A DNA stretch of 64,000 nucleotides from Solimonas sp. SE-A11 (lineage in GTDB: Bacteria > Pseudomonadota > Gammaproteobacteria > Nevskiales > Nevskiaceae), in contig NZ_JAUASX010000002.1 in assembly GCF_030345715.1 (NCBI RefSeq), positions 248,001 through 312,000 of the forward strand. Reading direction: 5' to 3'. This document shows positions 26,690 to 36,555 of the stretch, in pieces; the stretch's first letter is position 1, and each line of letters opens with the position of its first letter. Made by a program: the position numbers and the translations under genes. The notes beneath the pieces are model-generated. The model did not search any database. It was not told the origin of the DNA and saw only the letters and a list, made by a program, of their open reading frames with translations.

Positions 26690-27517
26690 GTGCCGCACCG
26701 CAACTTCGACATCGAGCTGCAACTGCTGATCGACGCGATCTACCTGAAGTATCACTACGACTTCCGGGGATACGCGCAGGCCTCGCTGAAGCGCCGCCTG
26801 ACCACGGCCATGAGCCGCTTCGGCTGCCGCACGCTGTCGCAGCTGCAGGACCGCGTGCTGCACGATCCTGCCGTGTTCCAGCCGCTGCTGGACTACCTCA
26901 CGGTGCAGGTCAGCGATCTGTTCCGCGATCCCGCCTACTTCCTGGCACTGCGCGAGAAGGTGGTGCCGCTGCTGCGCACCTATCCCTCGCTGCGCATCTG
27001 GGTGGCGGGCTGCAGTACCGGCGAGGAGGTCTACTCGCTGGCCATCCTGCTGCGCGAGGAAGGGCTGCTGGAGCGCTCGCTGATCTACGCCACCGACATC
27101 AACGCCCAGGCCCTGCAGATGGCACAGGCCGGCGTCTACGACATCGAGCGCCTGCCCGGCTTCACCGAAAACCACCGACGCTCCGGCGGCCGCTCCTCGC
27201 TGTCGGACTACTACAGCGCGGCCTACGGCAAGGCCGTTTTCGACAAGAGCCTGCGCAAGCAGATCGTATTCTCCGACCACAGTCTGGCCACCGACAGCGT
27301 CTTCGCCGAGGTACAGCTGGTGTCCTGCCGCAACGTGCTGATCTACTTCAACCGCGAGCTGCAGGACCGCGCCTTGGGCCTGTTCCGCGAGGCGCTGTGC
27401 CGCAAGGGCTTCCTGGGCATCGGCGCCAAGGAGTCGCTGCGCTTCTCTTCGCATGCCGAGGCCTTCGCGGACTACGCACTGGCCGACCGCATCTACCAAA
27501 AGAAGGACCTGCCGTGA
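26690..27517 (+). CDS. CheR-type protein-glutamate O-methyltransferase
   Basis: A 275-residue SAM-dependent methyltransferase. The N-terminal helical CheR domain (DFRGYAQASLKRRLTTAMSR) precedes a Rossmann domain with the SAM motif IWVAGCSTGEEVYSLAI, then IYATDINAQAL and CRNVLIYFN. It has no TPR or receiver extension. The start is GTG at 26690, 13 bases after the kinase stop. The nearest genes are a CHASE3 kinase and a CheB, with no chemoreceptor, CheA or CheW in the window, so it probably methylates the kinase coiled coil rather than a chemotaxis receptor; that is inference. Confidence 0.92.
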   Translation: MPHRNFDIELQLLIDAIYLKYHYDFRGYAQASLKRRLTTAMSRFGCRTLSQLQDRVLHDPAVFQPLLDYLTVQVSDLFRDPAYFLALREKVVPLLRTYPSLRIWVAGCSTGEEVYSLAILLREEGLLERSLIYATDINAQALQMAQAGVYDIERLPGFTENHRRSGGRSSLSDYYSAAYGKAVFDKSLRKQIVFSDHSLATDSVFAEVQLVSCRNVLIYFNRELQDRALGLFREALCRKGFLGIGAKESLRFSSHAEAFADYALADRIYQKKDLP

Positions 27518-28130
27518 GCGCGCCCGTCCTGTCGCGCCACATCGCCGCCGTGGCCATCGGCGCCTCCGCCGGTGGCGTAGAGGCCTTGTCACAGTTGCTG
27601 ACGGCATTGCCCCGCGGATTCCCGGCGGCGGTGTTCATCGTGCTGCACCTGTCACGTGAGCGGCCCAGCATGCTGGCGGAGCTGTTCCAGGCACGCTGTG
27701 CTTTGCCGGTGCGCGAAGCCGCAGACAAGGAGCCGATACAGGCCGGCACGGTCTACCTGGCGCCACCGGACTATCACCTGCTGGTGGACGCCGGCCCGCA
27801 GCTGGCGCTGTCGGTGGACGAGCCCGTGCAGTACTCGCGTCCCTCCATCGACGTGCTGTTCGAAACCGCTGCCGACGAGTATGGCGATCGCCTGCTGGGC
27901 ATCGTACTGACCGGCGGCAACGACGACGGTGCGCGCGGCCTGGTGGCCATCCGTGCCGCCGGTGGCCTCGGTGCCGTACAGGATCCCGCTACTGCCCTGG
28001 TCCCCGCCATGCCGCTGGCGGCCCAGAGCGCCGCCACCCCTGAGTACGTACTATCGCTGGACGGACTGGCCGCGCTGCTGCGCAGCCTGGCCTCTCCAGT
28101 CTCCGCTTCCCCTGCCGCCGAACGACCGAG

Positions 28131-28134
<4 letters not shown>
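27514..28134 (+). CDS. CheB-type methylesterase domain protein (no receiver domain)
   Basis: A 206-residue stand-alone CheB catalytic domain. The catalytic Ser is in GASAGGVEAL near the N-terminus, the His in LHLSRERPSML, and the Asp in LTGGNDDGARGL. The usual CheB N-terminal receiver is absent, so it cannot be switched by direct phosphorylation. The GTG start at 27514 overlaps the CheR stop (GTGA), and the last bases overlap the next gene (ATGA). It is expected to reverse CheR modification of a partner, most likely the hybrid kinase of the same operon. Confidence 0.92.
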
Positions 28135-29234
<1,100 letters not shown>

Positions 29235-29287
29235 GGCTCCCGGCAAGTCGCGTATGCTGACCGCCTGATCCATCGGCGGGGGTACTC

Positions 29288-30376
29288 ATGCTGTCCCGAC
29301 TCAAGCGCTTGCGCAGCGACATCGGCCGCCGCGGCTGGGAGCTGTTCCTCGACCGCGCCTACCCGCTGGCCGACACCACCGCCGCGGAGGAAGGCCGTCC
29401 GGTCCCGGCCGACTGCCCGATGCCTCCGTACGTGCATTCCAAGCGCTACGGCTGGACCCACTACGGCGTGATGATCCCCAACCTGCCGGCACCGCACCGC
29501 TTCTTCTCGATCATGTCCATCGTCGGCACGCCGGGCGCGCTGGCCTTCGACACCGACCACGCACTGAAGGACACGCCACGGGGCAACGCCACCGTGGTCA
29601 GTGGCACAGCGGCCACCCGTCCGGCCCACTTCTCCGGCTATTCCATCGCACACGACTGCGAGATGGCGGAGGACGGCAGCGTCATCCGTTTCGGCAACGA
29701 AGTGGAGATCCGCGGCCGTTATCCCGAGTATCGCGTGCGCGCCGAATACGCCGGCCTGCGCCTGGACCTGGAAATCCGCAATACCGACAAGATCAGCTGG
29801 TTCATGAAGACGCCGGTCTACGACCACTTCAGCCTGCTGTCGGAGTACCGCGGCGAGCTGCGCTGGCAGGGCAAGACTCGCGAGATCGCCGGCCTCTGCA
29901 CCTTCGAATACGCCGCCTGCTTCAGCCCCTACCTGCTGCGCGACAGGCCCCTGCCCCCGGCACTGAAGCTGCCGCTGGATTTCTTCACCTACCAGATCAT
30001 CAATCTCGACGAGAAGACGCAGCTGCTGCTGACGCGCGTGTCGATGGGTGGCGCCACGGCGGTCAGCCGGCTCTACGTGCGCTCGCTGGACCGCTATAGC
30101 CTGCGCCACGAGGCTGAACTGCAGGTGGTGGAGTACCGGGAGGAGCCGGGCATCGCACCCGACGGGCGACGCATGCGCCTGCCCCGGTGCTTCCGCTGGA
30201 ACGTGCCGGGCGAGGACGGCATCCCGCTGATGAGCATCGACTGCGAGGTGGACACGCCCTTCACCTACGGCCTGGGCAGCGGCTATGTCGGCGGGTATCT
30301 GTACGCCGGCGAGTACGAGGGCAAGCCAGTGTCGGGGCGTGGGTATGTGGAATACATCGACCGGACGGATGGGTAG
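29288..30376 (+). CDS. conserved-looking hypothetical protein, unknown function
   Basis: A 362-residue soluble protein with no signal peptide or membrane helix. It is rich in beta-strand-like stretches (HYGVMIPNLPAPHRFFSIMSI, VRAEYAGLRLDLEIRNTDKI, then YVGGYLYAGEYEGKPVSGRGYVEYIDR), resembling lipocalin-like or AttH/carotenoid-hydratase-like beta-barrel proteins that bind hydrophobic ligands. I cannot assign it to a named family with confidence. The start ATG at 29288 follows GGCGGGGG. The gene is complete and of normal composition, followed by a REP-like element. It may be transcribed from its own promoter or with the sensory operon 53 bases upstream. Confidence 0.7.
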   Translation: MLSRLKRLRSDIGRRGWELFLDRAYPLADTTAAEEGRPVPADCPMPPYVHSKRYGWTHYGVMIPNLPAPHRFFSIMSIVGTPGALAFDTDHALKDTPRGNATVVSGTAATRPAHFSGYSIAHDCEMAEDGSVIRFGNEVEIRGRYPEYRVRAEYAGLRLDLEIRNTDKISWFMKTPVYDHFSLLSEYRGELRWQGKTREIAGLCTFEYAACFSPYLLRDRPLPPALKLPLDFFTYQIINLDEKTQLLLTRVSMGGATAVSRLYVRSLDRYSLRHEAELQVVEYREEPGIAPDGRRMRLPRCFRWNVPGEDGIPLMSIDCEVDTPFTYGLGSGYVGGYLYAGEYEGKPVSGRGYVEYIDRTDG

Positions 30377-30389
30377 ACCATCGCTCGAA

Positions 30390-30470
30390 GGCCGTTCGCG
30401 CTGAGCCTGTAGAAGCGTGAACGGTCCGGCACCAGCCGTTCATCCTTCGACAGGCTCAGGACGAACGGCC
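30390..30470. repeat. REP-like repeat, inverted pair
   Basis: Two copies in opposite orientation. The first (30390-30424) begins GGCCGTTCGCGCTGAGCCTG; the second (30435-30470) ends CAGGCTCAGGACGAACGGCC. The pair can fold into a long hairpin. The core (TTCGACARRCTCAGGRCGAACGG) recurs at 32271-32361 and, diverged, at 12261-12303. The elements sit between convergent or adjacent gene ends, as REPs do. Confidence 0.8.
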
Positions 30471-30482
30471 TCTGGCATCGCT

Positions 30483-31246
30483 CTAGTTCTTCAAGCGATA
30501 CCCGCTCTTGAAGATCCAGCCCACCACCAGCAGGCACAGCCCGAAGAAGCCCAGCGTGGCCAGCAGGCTGACCTCGATGGCGACGTCCGATTCGCCGTAG
30601 AAGCTCCAGCGGAAACCGGAGATCAGGTACACGATGGGATTGAACAGGCTGAAGGTGCGCCAGGCCGGCGGCAGCATGTCGATGCTGTAGAAGGCGCCGC
30701 CGAGGAAGGTCAGCGGCGTCACGATCAGCATCGGGATCACCTGCAACTGCTCGAAGCCCTTGGCCCAGACGCCGATGATGAATCCGAACAGGCTGAAGGT
30801 GACGGCCGTGAGGATCAGGAAGGCCACCATCCAGAATGGGTGCAGGATCTGCACCGGCACGAAGAAGTTCGCCGTCAGCAGGATCACCGAACCGATCAGC
30901 ATCGACTTGGTCGCCGCCGCGCCCACGTAGGCCAGCACGATCTCGGCCGGCGACACCGGTGCCGACAATATCTCGTAGATGGTGCCGGTGAATTTCGGAA
31001 AGTAGATGCCAAAGGACGCGTTGAAAATGCTCTCGGTGAACAGCGACAGCATGATCAGGCCGGGCACGATGAAGGCGCCATAGGGCACGCCGTTGACCTC
31101 GCTCATGCGCGAGCCGATGGCAGCACCGAACACGATGAAATACAGCGAGGTGGTGATGACCGGGGTCATCAGGCTCTGCCAGACGGTGCGGCGGAAGCGC
31201 GCCAGCTCGAAATGGTAGATCGCCCAGACGCCATGGCGGTTGAATC

Positions 31247-31250
<4 letters not shown>
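30483..31250 (-). CDS. ABC-2 type transporter permease (YadH-like)
   Basis: A 255-residue integral membrane protein with six predicted helices and the ABC-2 signature region ([41 protein letters not shown], then [17 protein letters not shown]). Sequence and length closely resemble E. coli YadH. The start ATG at 31250 overlaps the ATPase stop by four bases (ATGA), so the two are one transcription unit. Such exporters act on lipids, polysaccharides or drugs. YadGH itself has no firmly established substrate. Confidence 0.92.
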
Positions 31251-32185
<935 letters not shown>

Positions 32186-32270
32186 GGGCGCGACCTTAGC
32201 AAAGCGCCGCGTCCGGGGCCATCTTGGGCCGCAAGAATCCGGATACCCTGTTCAGCGGATCGCCCCCTCA

Positions 32271-32361
32271 GCCGTTCGCCCAGAGCCTGTCGAAGCATGA
32301 ACGGACCGACCGGCAGTCACCCGGTTACCGCTCACCCTTCGACAAACTCAGGGCGAACGGC
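32271..32361. repeat. REP-like repeat, inverted pair
   Basis: First copy 32271-32304 begins GCCGTTCGCCCAGAGCCTGT; second copy 32330-32361 contains CCCTTCGACAAACTCAGGG and ends GAACGGC. Same family as 30390-30470, also bounded by gene ends. The two lie about 1.9 kb apart, flanking the ABC exporter. Confidence 0.8.
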
Positions 32362-32373
32362 AACTCTGCACCC

Positions 32374-32718
32374 CTACTTCAGCCTCACCTTGCCGTTGTC
32401 CGGCCCGCCCTGGGGCTCGGTCCAGACCCGCGTCACCCGCCCGCGGATCAGTTCCACCCAGAGCGTCTGTGCCGGCTTGCCCTGGCCGATGAACATCCAC
32501 TGCTCGCCGATGGGCAGGCCTTCGGTGGGATTGAGCGGCACAGCCCGGTCCGGATACTTGCCGGCCACGGCGCGTACCTGCGCCTCGGCGTCGCCCAGTT
32601 TCACCACGCCATCGTTCCAGGGCACCGGCTTGTCGGTCACCAGGGGCGCGGCGGACGGGCCGGCCGTCCAGGCCAGGGCCAGCACGGCGAGCCAGCACGG
32701 GTTCAAGCGCCTGTTCAT
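32374..32718 (-). CDS. small secreted/periplasmic protein, unknown
   Basis: A 114-residue protein with a Sec signal peptide (about 1-23, ending AGPSAA). The mature part reads VVKLGDAEAQVRAVAGKYPD and ends in a beta-rich segment (QTLWVELIRGRVTRVWTEPQGG), reminiscent of small periplasmic SmpA/DUF2845-like proteins that start with a conserved G-D/A pattern. I do not assign a family. It is the last gene of a probable minus-strand operon, 49 bases after the metal-dependent hydrolase. Confidence 0.6.
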   Translation of the reverse strand: MNRRLNPCWLAVLALAWTAGPSAAPLVTDKPVPWNDGVVKLGDAEAQVRAVAGKYPDRAVPLNPTEGLPIGEQWMFIGQGKPAQTLWVELIRGRVTRVWTEPQGGPDNGKVRLK

Positions 32719-32767
32719 GAAAACGCTCCTGCGGCGGGTCCAGGCCGCCGCAGGAGCATCATACGCC

Positions 32768-33742
32768 TCAGGCCGCTACGCGCGCCGCGGCCGGCGAGGA
32801 GTTCAGGTAGGCCAGGGCCTGCTCGGTGGAGCCTTCCTTGACCGGGTCGTACCAGGGGCTGAAGAACGGCAACTGCTTCAGAAAGATGAGCCAGAAGGGA
32901 TTGGGCAGCTGGCCAGTCTTGCTGACCCGCAGCCACTCGCGCCAGATCCAGGGCTTCCACAGCGCCGGCTTCTTGCCGGCGAAGCGCGGATCCTGCCCCA
33001 TCAGGTTGGCGGCGCCGTCCACCCACAGGCCGAAGACGGCGGGCGTGGCGATACAGGCCAGGTAGTAGCGCGAGGGATAGCTGCCGCCCAGGTGCTGGTA
33101 GAGATCGAAGGCGACACTGCGGTGTTCCACTTCCTCGGCGCCGTGCCAGCGGATCAGGTCCAGCAGCACGGGGTCGGCGCCCGCCTGGTCCCAGTGCTTG
33201 TTCTCCAGCGCGTACTGGCCCAGCACGCAGGTCATGTGCTCCACCGCGGCGATGATGCCCAGGCGGAACACCAGCCATTCCTTCTGCAGGAACTTGGGCA
33301 GCTTGCGGCCGAAGGGCTCGTCCGCCAGCACCTGCTCGAACAGGAAGTCCATGACGCGCTCGTTGCGCTCGGTCCGGATGCCGCGCTGCTTCAGGTAGCC
33401 CTCGATGGCACCGGAATGGGCGCGCGCATGCATGGCCTCCTGGCGCATGAACATCTGGATGTCGTCGCGCAACTTGGCGTCGGTGACGTAGGGCAGCGCC
33501 TTGTTGTACAGGCGGCAGAACCAGAACTCGCCGGCCGGCAGGATCGTGTTGATCTCGTTGATGAAGTAGCTGGCGAAGGGATGGCCCGGGATCCAGTCGG
33601 TGGGGGTCTCCTCCCAGTCGAACTGCACCTTGCGCGGGATCAACCGGCCCTGCGTGTTGGACGCGGACTTGGGCGTGGACTTGGGCGCTTTCGCGGACTT
33701 GAGGGTCTTGCCGAGGTTCTCGGTGATCTGGCTGACGGACAT
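32768..33742 (-). CDS. predicted metal-dependent hydrolase (PF10118/COG3687 type)
   Basis: A 324-residue soluble protein. Histidines and acidic residues typical of a di-metal helical fold are seen in FMRQEAMHARAHSGAI, IAAVEHMTC and WHGAEEVEHRSVAFDLY, spaced like the ferritin-like ligands ExxH...ExxxH. Members are annotated as metal-dependent hydrolases but no reaction is proven. The start ATG at 33742 is chosen because a further 36 residues upstream are Arg/Ser-rich and unlike the family. It lies 34 bases after the EphD-like gene and is probably in one operon with it. Confidence 0.85.
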   Translation of the reverse strand: MSVSQITENLGKTLKSAKAPKSTPKSASNTQGRLIPRKVQFDWEETPTDWIPGHPFASYFINEINTILPAGEFWFCRLYNKALPYVTDAKLRDDIQMFMRQEAMHARAHSGAIEGYLKQRGIRTERNERVMDFLFEQVLADEPFGRKLPKFLQKEWLVFRLGIIAAVEHMTCVLGQYALENKHWDQAGADPVLLDLIRWHGAEEVEHRSVAFDLYQHLGGSYPSRYYLACIATPAVFGLWVDGAANLMGQDPRFAGKKPALWKPWIWREWLRVSKTGQLPNPFWLIFLKQLPFFSPWYDPVKEGSTEQALAYLNSSPAAARVAA

Positions 33743-33776
33743 GTTCGGGCTCCGGCTTCGTATTCTTGTCTTCGGA

Positions 33777-35531
33777 TCAGGGCGCGACGTCGAGGCGTGC
33801 CAGGCGGCGCGACAGCGCCGGGAAGAAGCGCGACAACAGGCGTGAGCCATGGGCTTCCACGCCCACCGGCACCTCGGCGCGCTTGTGCTCCACCGCGTCC
33901 AGGATGGCGCGCGCGATGGTCTGCGGCTTCAGGTTGCGCTTCTGGTAGAGCTTGGTGGCGTTCTGCTGGCGGCGCGTCTCCTCTTCCGGCGTGGTGCCGA
34001 CGAAGCGCGTGCTCTGCGTGATGTTGGTGATCGACAGCCCCGGACAGATGGTGCTGACCTCGATCTTGTGGTCGGCCAGCTCGGCGCGGATGCAGTCGCT
34101 CAGCATCATCACGGCGGCCTTGCTGGTGTTGTAGGCCGACATGAAGCGGGACGGGGTGAAGCCGCCCATGGAAGCGACGTTGACGATGTGGCCACGCTTG
34201 CCGGCGGCGATCATCTGCTTGCCGAACAGGCGCGAGCCGTGGATCACGCCCCAGAGGTTCACGCGCAGCACGCGCTCCCAGTCGGCGTCGCTGGTGTCGA
34301 AGAACGAGCCGGCCACGCCAATGCCGGCGTTGTTGACGACGATATCCGGCGCGCCCAGCTCCTTCTCCACCCAGCTGGCCAGGGTCTGCATCTGCTCGAT
34401 GCTGCCGACATCGGTCTGGCGGGCCCAGGCCTGCGCGCCCAGCAGGCGCGACAGCTCGGCGGTGCGCTCGGCCGCTTCCAGGTTGATGTCCACGGCGATG
34501 ATGTCGGCACCGGCCTCGGCGAACAGCAGGGCCGTCTCGCGGCCGAAGCCGGAACCGGCCCCTGTGATCACCACCAGCTTGCCGCTATGGGGCTTGCCGC
34601 GGCGCTCCTCGCGCACGCGGGCGCGCTTGAGCGCCGGGGTCTCCTCGCCGCTCTCGACGAAGTCCACGAACTCGGCGGCCTGCACGGCGACCAGCTCGGG
34701 GTGGCTGACCTGCAGCCAGTGGCCCGCATCCACCTCGCGGCGCCACAGGTTGGGCACCCACTGCGGAAGATCGTCCCAGATCTCCTGCACCATGAACTTG
34801 TCGCCGCGCGGCACGATCAGCTGCACCGGCAACTCGGTGCGGCGTTCCTGCGGATTGATCAGGCGCTGCACGAAGTTGGCGCGGTAGAGGTTCACGCCGT
34901 TGGCGCCGTCGCGGGTCTGCGTCGGGCTGGCCTCGACCTCGCCGATGCCCTCGACTTTCTCCAGCAGGGTCGGCCAGAGCTTGTCCAGGCCGCCCTTCCA
35001 CAGCGCCGGTGCCAGTACCGGCAGCTGGAACATGCCGATGTACCAGCTGTGCGCCAGCTGGCGGCCGACCTGCGCGATCTTTTCCGGCGAGCCGCTGCGC
35101 AGCCGGTTCATGATCCAGTAGCTGGCGTGATCGATGCTCGGACCCGAGATCGAGGTATAGGAAGCGATGCGGCCCTCCATGCGCTCCGTGGTCACCGCTT
35201 CCCAGCACTGGATCGAGCCCCAGTCGTGGCAGACCAGGTGCACCGGCTTGTCCGGGCTGGTGGCATCCACCACCGCGGCCAGGTCCGCCACCAGGTGATC
35301 CAGGGCATAGGCGGCCGTGTGGTCCGGCGTGGTGGAGCGTCCGGCGCCGCGCACGTCATAGGCCACCACGTAGTAGCGCTTCGACAGGATTTCCGCCGTG
35401 GCCTTCCACACGCTGGCGGCGTCGGGGTAGCCATGCACGAGCACGATGGTCGGCTTCTTCTTGCCGGGCTTGCCCCATTCGTAGACGGCGAGTTCGATGC
35501 CGCCCGACTGGACGATCTGGCTGGGTGTCAT
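33777..35531 (-). CDS. alpha/beta hydrolase-SDR fusion (EphD-like)
   Basis: A 584-residue two-domain enzyme. Residues about 1-290 are an epoxide-hydrolase-type alpha/beta hydrolase (HGYPDAASVW; nucleophile position in VCHDWGS, an aspartate; late GHWLQVSHP). Residues about 315-584 are an SDR: VVITGAGSGFGRETA, NNAGIGVAG, catalytic Ser in VNVASMGG, and YNTSK. The layout and length match mycobacterial EphD (Rv2214c), linked to mycolic-acid or lipid metabolism. Likely role: hydrolysis of an epoxide, then oxidation or reduction of the product; this is inference. It starts 28 bases after the M24 gene. Confidence 0.9.
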   Translation of the reverse strand: MTPSQIVQSGGIELAVYEWGKPGKKKPTIVLVHGYPDAASVWKATAEILSKRYYVVAYDVRGAGRSTTPDHTAAYALDHLVADLAAVVDATSPDKPVHLVCHDWGSIQCWEAVTTERMEGRIASYTSISGPSIDHASYWIMNRLRSGSPEKIAQVGRQLAHSWYIGMFQLPVLAPALWKGGLDKLWPTLLEKVEGIGEVEASPTQTRDGANGVNLYRANFVQRLINPQERRTELPVQLIVPRGDKFMVQEIWDDLPQWVPNLWRREVDAGHWLQVSHPELVAVQAAEFVDFVESGEETPALKRARVREERRGKPHSGKLVVITGAGSGFGRETALLFAEAGADIIAVDINLEAAERTAELSRLLGAQAWARQTDVGSIEQMQTLASWVEKELGAPDIVVNNAGIGVAGSFFDTSDADWERVLRVNLWGVIHGSRLFGKQMIAAGKRGHIVNVASMGGFTPSRFMSAYNTSKAAVMMLSDCIRAELADHKIEVSTICPGLSITNITQSTRFVGTTPEEETRRQQNATKLYQKRNLKPQTIARAILDAVEHKRAEVPVGVEAHGSRLLSRFFPALSRRLARLDVAP

Positions 35532-35559
35532 AACCTTGCTCCTCTCGAAATCTGTTTTC

Positions 35560-36429
35560 TTACGCCGCCTGTTTCCACAGGCCACGCTGGGCCCAGCGCC
35601 GCACATGCGGCACGTCGTCGTCCAGCCAGAAGGCGTCGCTGTCGGTCACCACCAGCAGCTCCTCCCACTTGGCGCCGACATCGCGGAAGCCCAGGTGCGG
35701 CTCCACCGCCCAGAGACCCGGGGTGGGCACGTGTTGGGAGGCGTCGCTGCTGTTCCAGATCGGGTTCCAGCCCTCGCGGGCCCCGCGGATCTTGTCGCGC
35801 AGCAGTTCACTGATGTTGCGCACGCCGAAGTTGGCGATCTTCAGGTGGCTCTTCTTGCCGTCGTCCCTCAGCTTCTCGATGCGGTGCGCCAGCGTCTCGA
35901 AGGGATAGGCCTTGTGGCGCGGGTCGTAGCCGTGTTTCGCGCAGAGGGCATCCACCGCACGACTGATCTCGGCCAGCGGACGTCGCGCCTTCACCTGCTC
36001 CAGGATCAGTTGGCGGTACTCGATCAGGTCGTCCATCAGGCGATCCAGGATCGCGTTGTGGCCGATCACCCCGCAGTAGCCGATGTCGGCCGTGCAGCCC
36101 TGGATCGTCGGCGCGCAGTCGAGGATGAACGGCATGTTCTCCTCCAGGCGGCGCAGGCCCGGATAGAACGCGGGGTTGAAGCCGCCGAGCTGCTTGACCG
36201 CGATCAGGCCGCGGAAGGCCGTGCGGTCGCCAAACCAGGCGAAGGGCTCGTGAAAGCAATCGTCCGCGCCGTGGTCCAGAAGGTATTCCTTCATGCGTGC
36301 GGCGACATGACGCTCGGTCATGCCCGGCTTCATCTCGGCGCTGATGGCCTCGGCACAGTCATAGGCCAGTCGCTGGGCCTTGCGGAACCCGGCCAGTTCC
36401 CCGGCCGACGGAATCCATGCCTCGCTCAT
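35560..36429 (-). CDS. M24-family (creatinase/aminopeptidase-like) metallopeptidase fold protein
   Basis: A 289-residue pita-bread-fold protein. The metal-binding asparates are likely in MPFILDCAPTIQGCTADIGYC, and the late acidic residues in AVEPHLGFRDVGAKWEELLVV. The fold serves methionine aminopeptidases, prolidases, creatinase and non-peptidase enzymes. The middle of the protein is not typical of aminopeptidases, so a different substrate is likely. The start ATG at 36429 has GGGGT nine bases upstream; an in-frame start at 36456 would lie inside the operator. It is the first gene of a minus-strand operon with the EphD-like gene. Confidence 0.82.
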   Translation of the reverse strand: MSEAWIPSAGELAGFRKAQRLAYDCAEAISAEMKPGMTERHVAARMKEYLLDHGADDCFHEPFAWFGDRTAFRGLIAVKQLGGFNPAFYPGLRRLEENMPFILDCAPTIQGCTADIGYCGVIGHNAILDRLMDDLIEYRQLILEQVKARRPLAEISRAVDALCAKHGYDPRHKAYPFETLAHRIEKLRDDGKKSHLKIANFGVRNISELLRDKIRGAREGWNPIWNSSDASQHVPTPGLWAVEPHLGFRDVGAKWEELLVVTDSDAFWLDDDVPHVRRWAQRGLWKQAA

Positions 36430-36446
36430 GATTGCTACCCCAAATA

Positions 36447-36472
36447 AATGTGACATCGAACGGTGTCACATT
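36447..36472. promoter_or_regulatory. TetR-type operator upstream of the M24 gene
   Basis: Perfect 9-bp arms AATGTGACA (36447-36455) and TGTCACATT (36464-36472) are separated by eight bases. The TGACA-N8-TGTCA core equals the two operators at 40919-40964 near the TetR gene. Confidence 0.75.
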
Positions 36473-36555
36473 ATGCCTGGGATGTCATTGCCCGTCAGCC
36501 GGACGGCGCTGGCGAGCAGGCCATTGCCGGCCCGGCTCGCCAAGAGCGCCCCCAC

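Noticed and set aside
23209-26712. 1167-codon antisense open frame across the hybrid kinase
   Set aside because: Composition is shadow-like (Gln/His/Arg/Ala-rich, no domain), and the sense strand encodes a full hybrid kinase.
33849-35813. 654-codon plus-strand open frame over the EphD-like gene
   Set aside because: The minus strand encodes a clear two-domain enzyme; the plus frame is Arg/His/Gln-rich noise.
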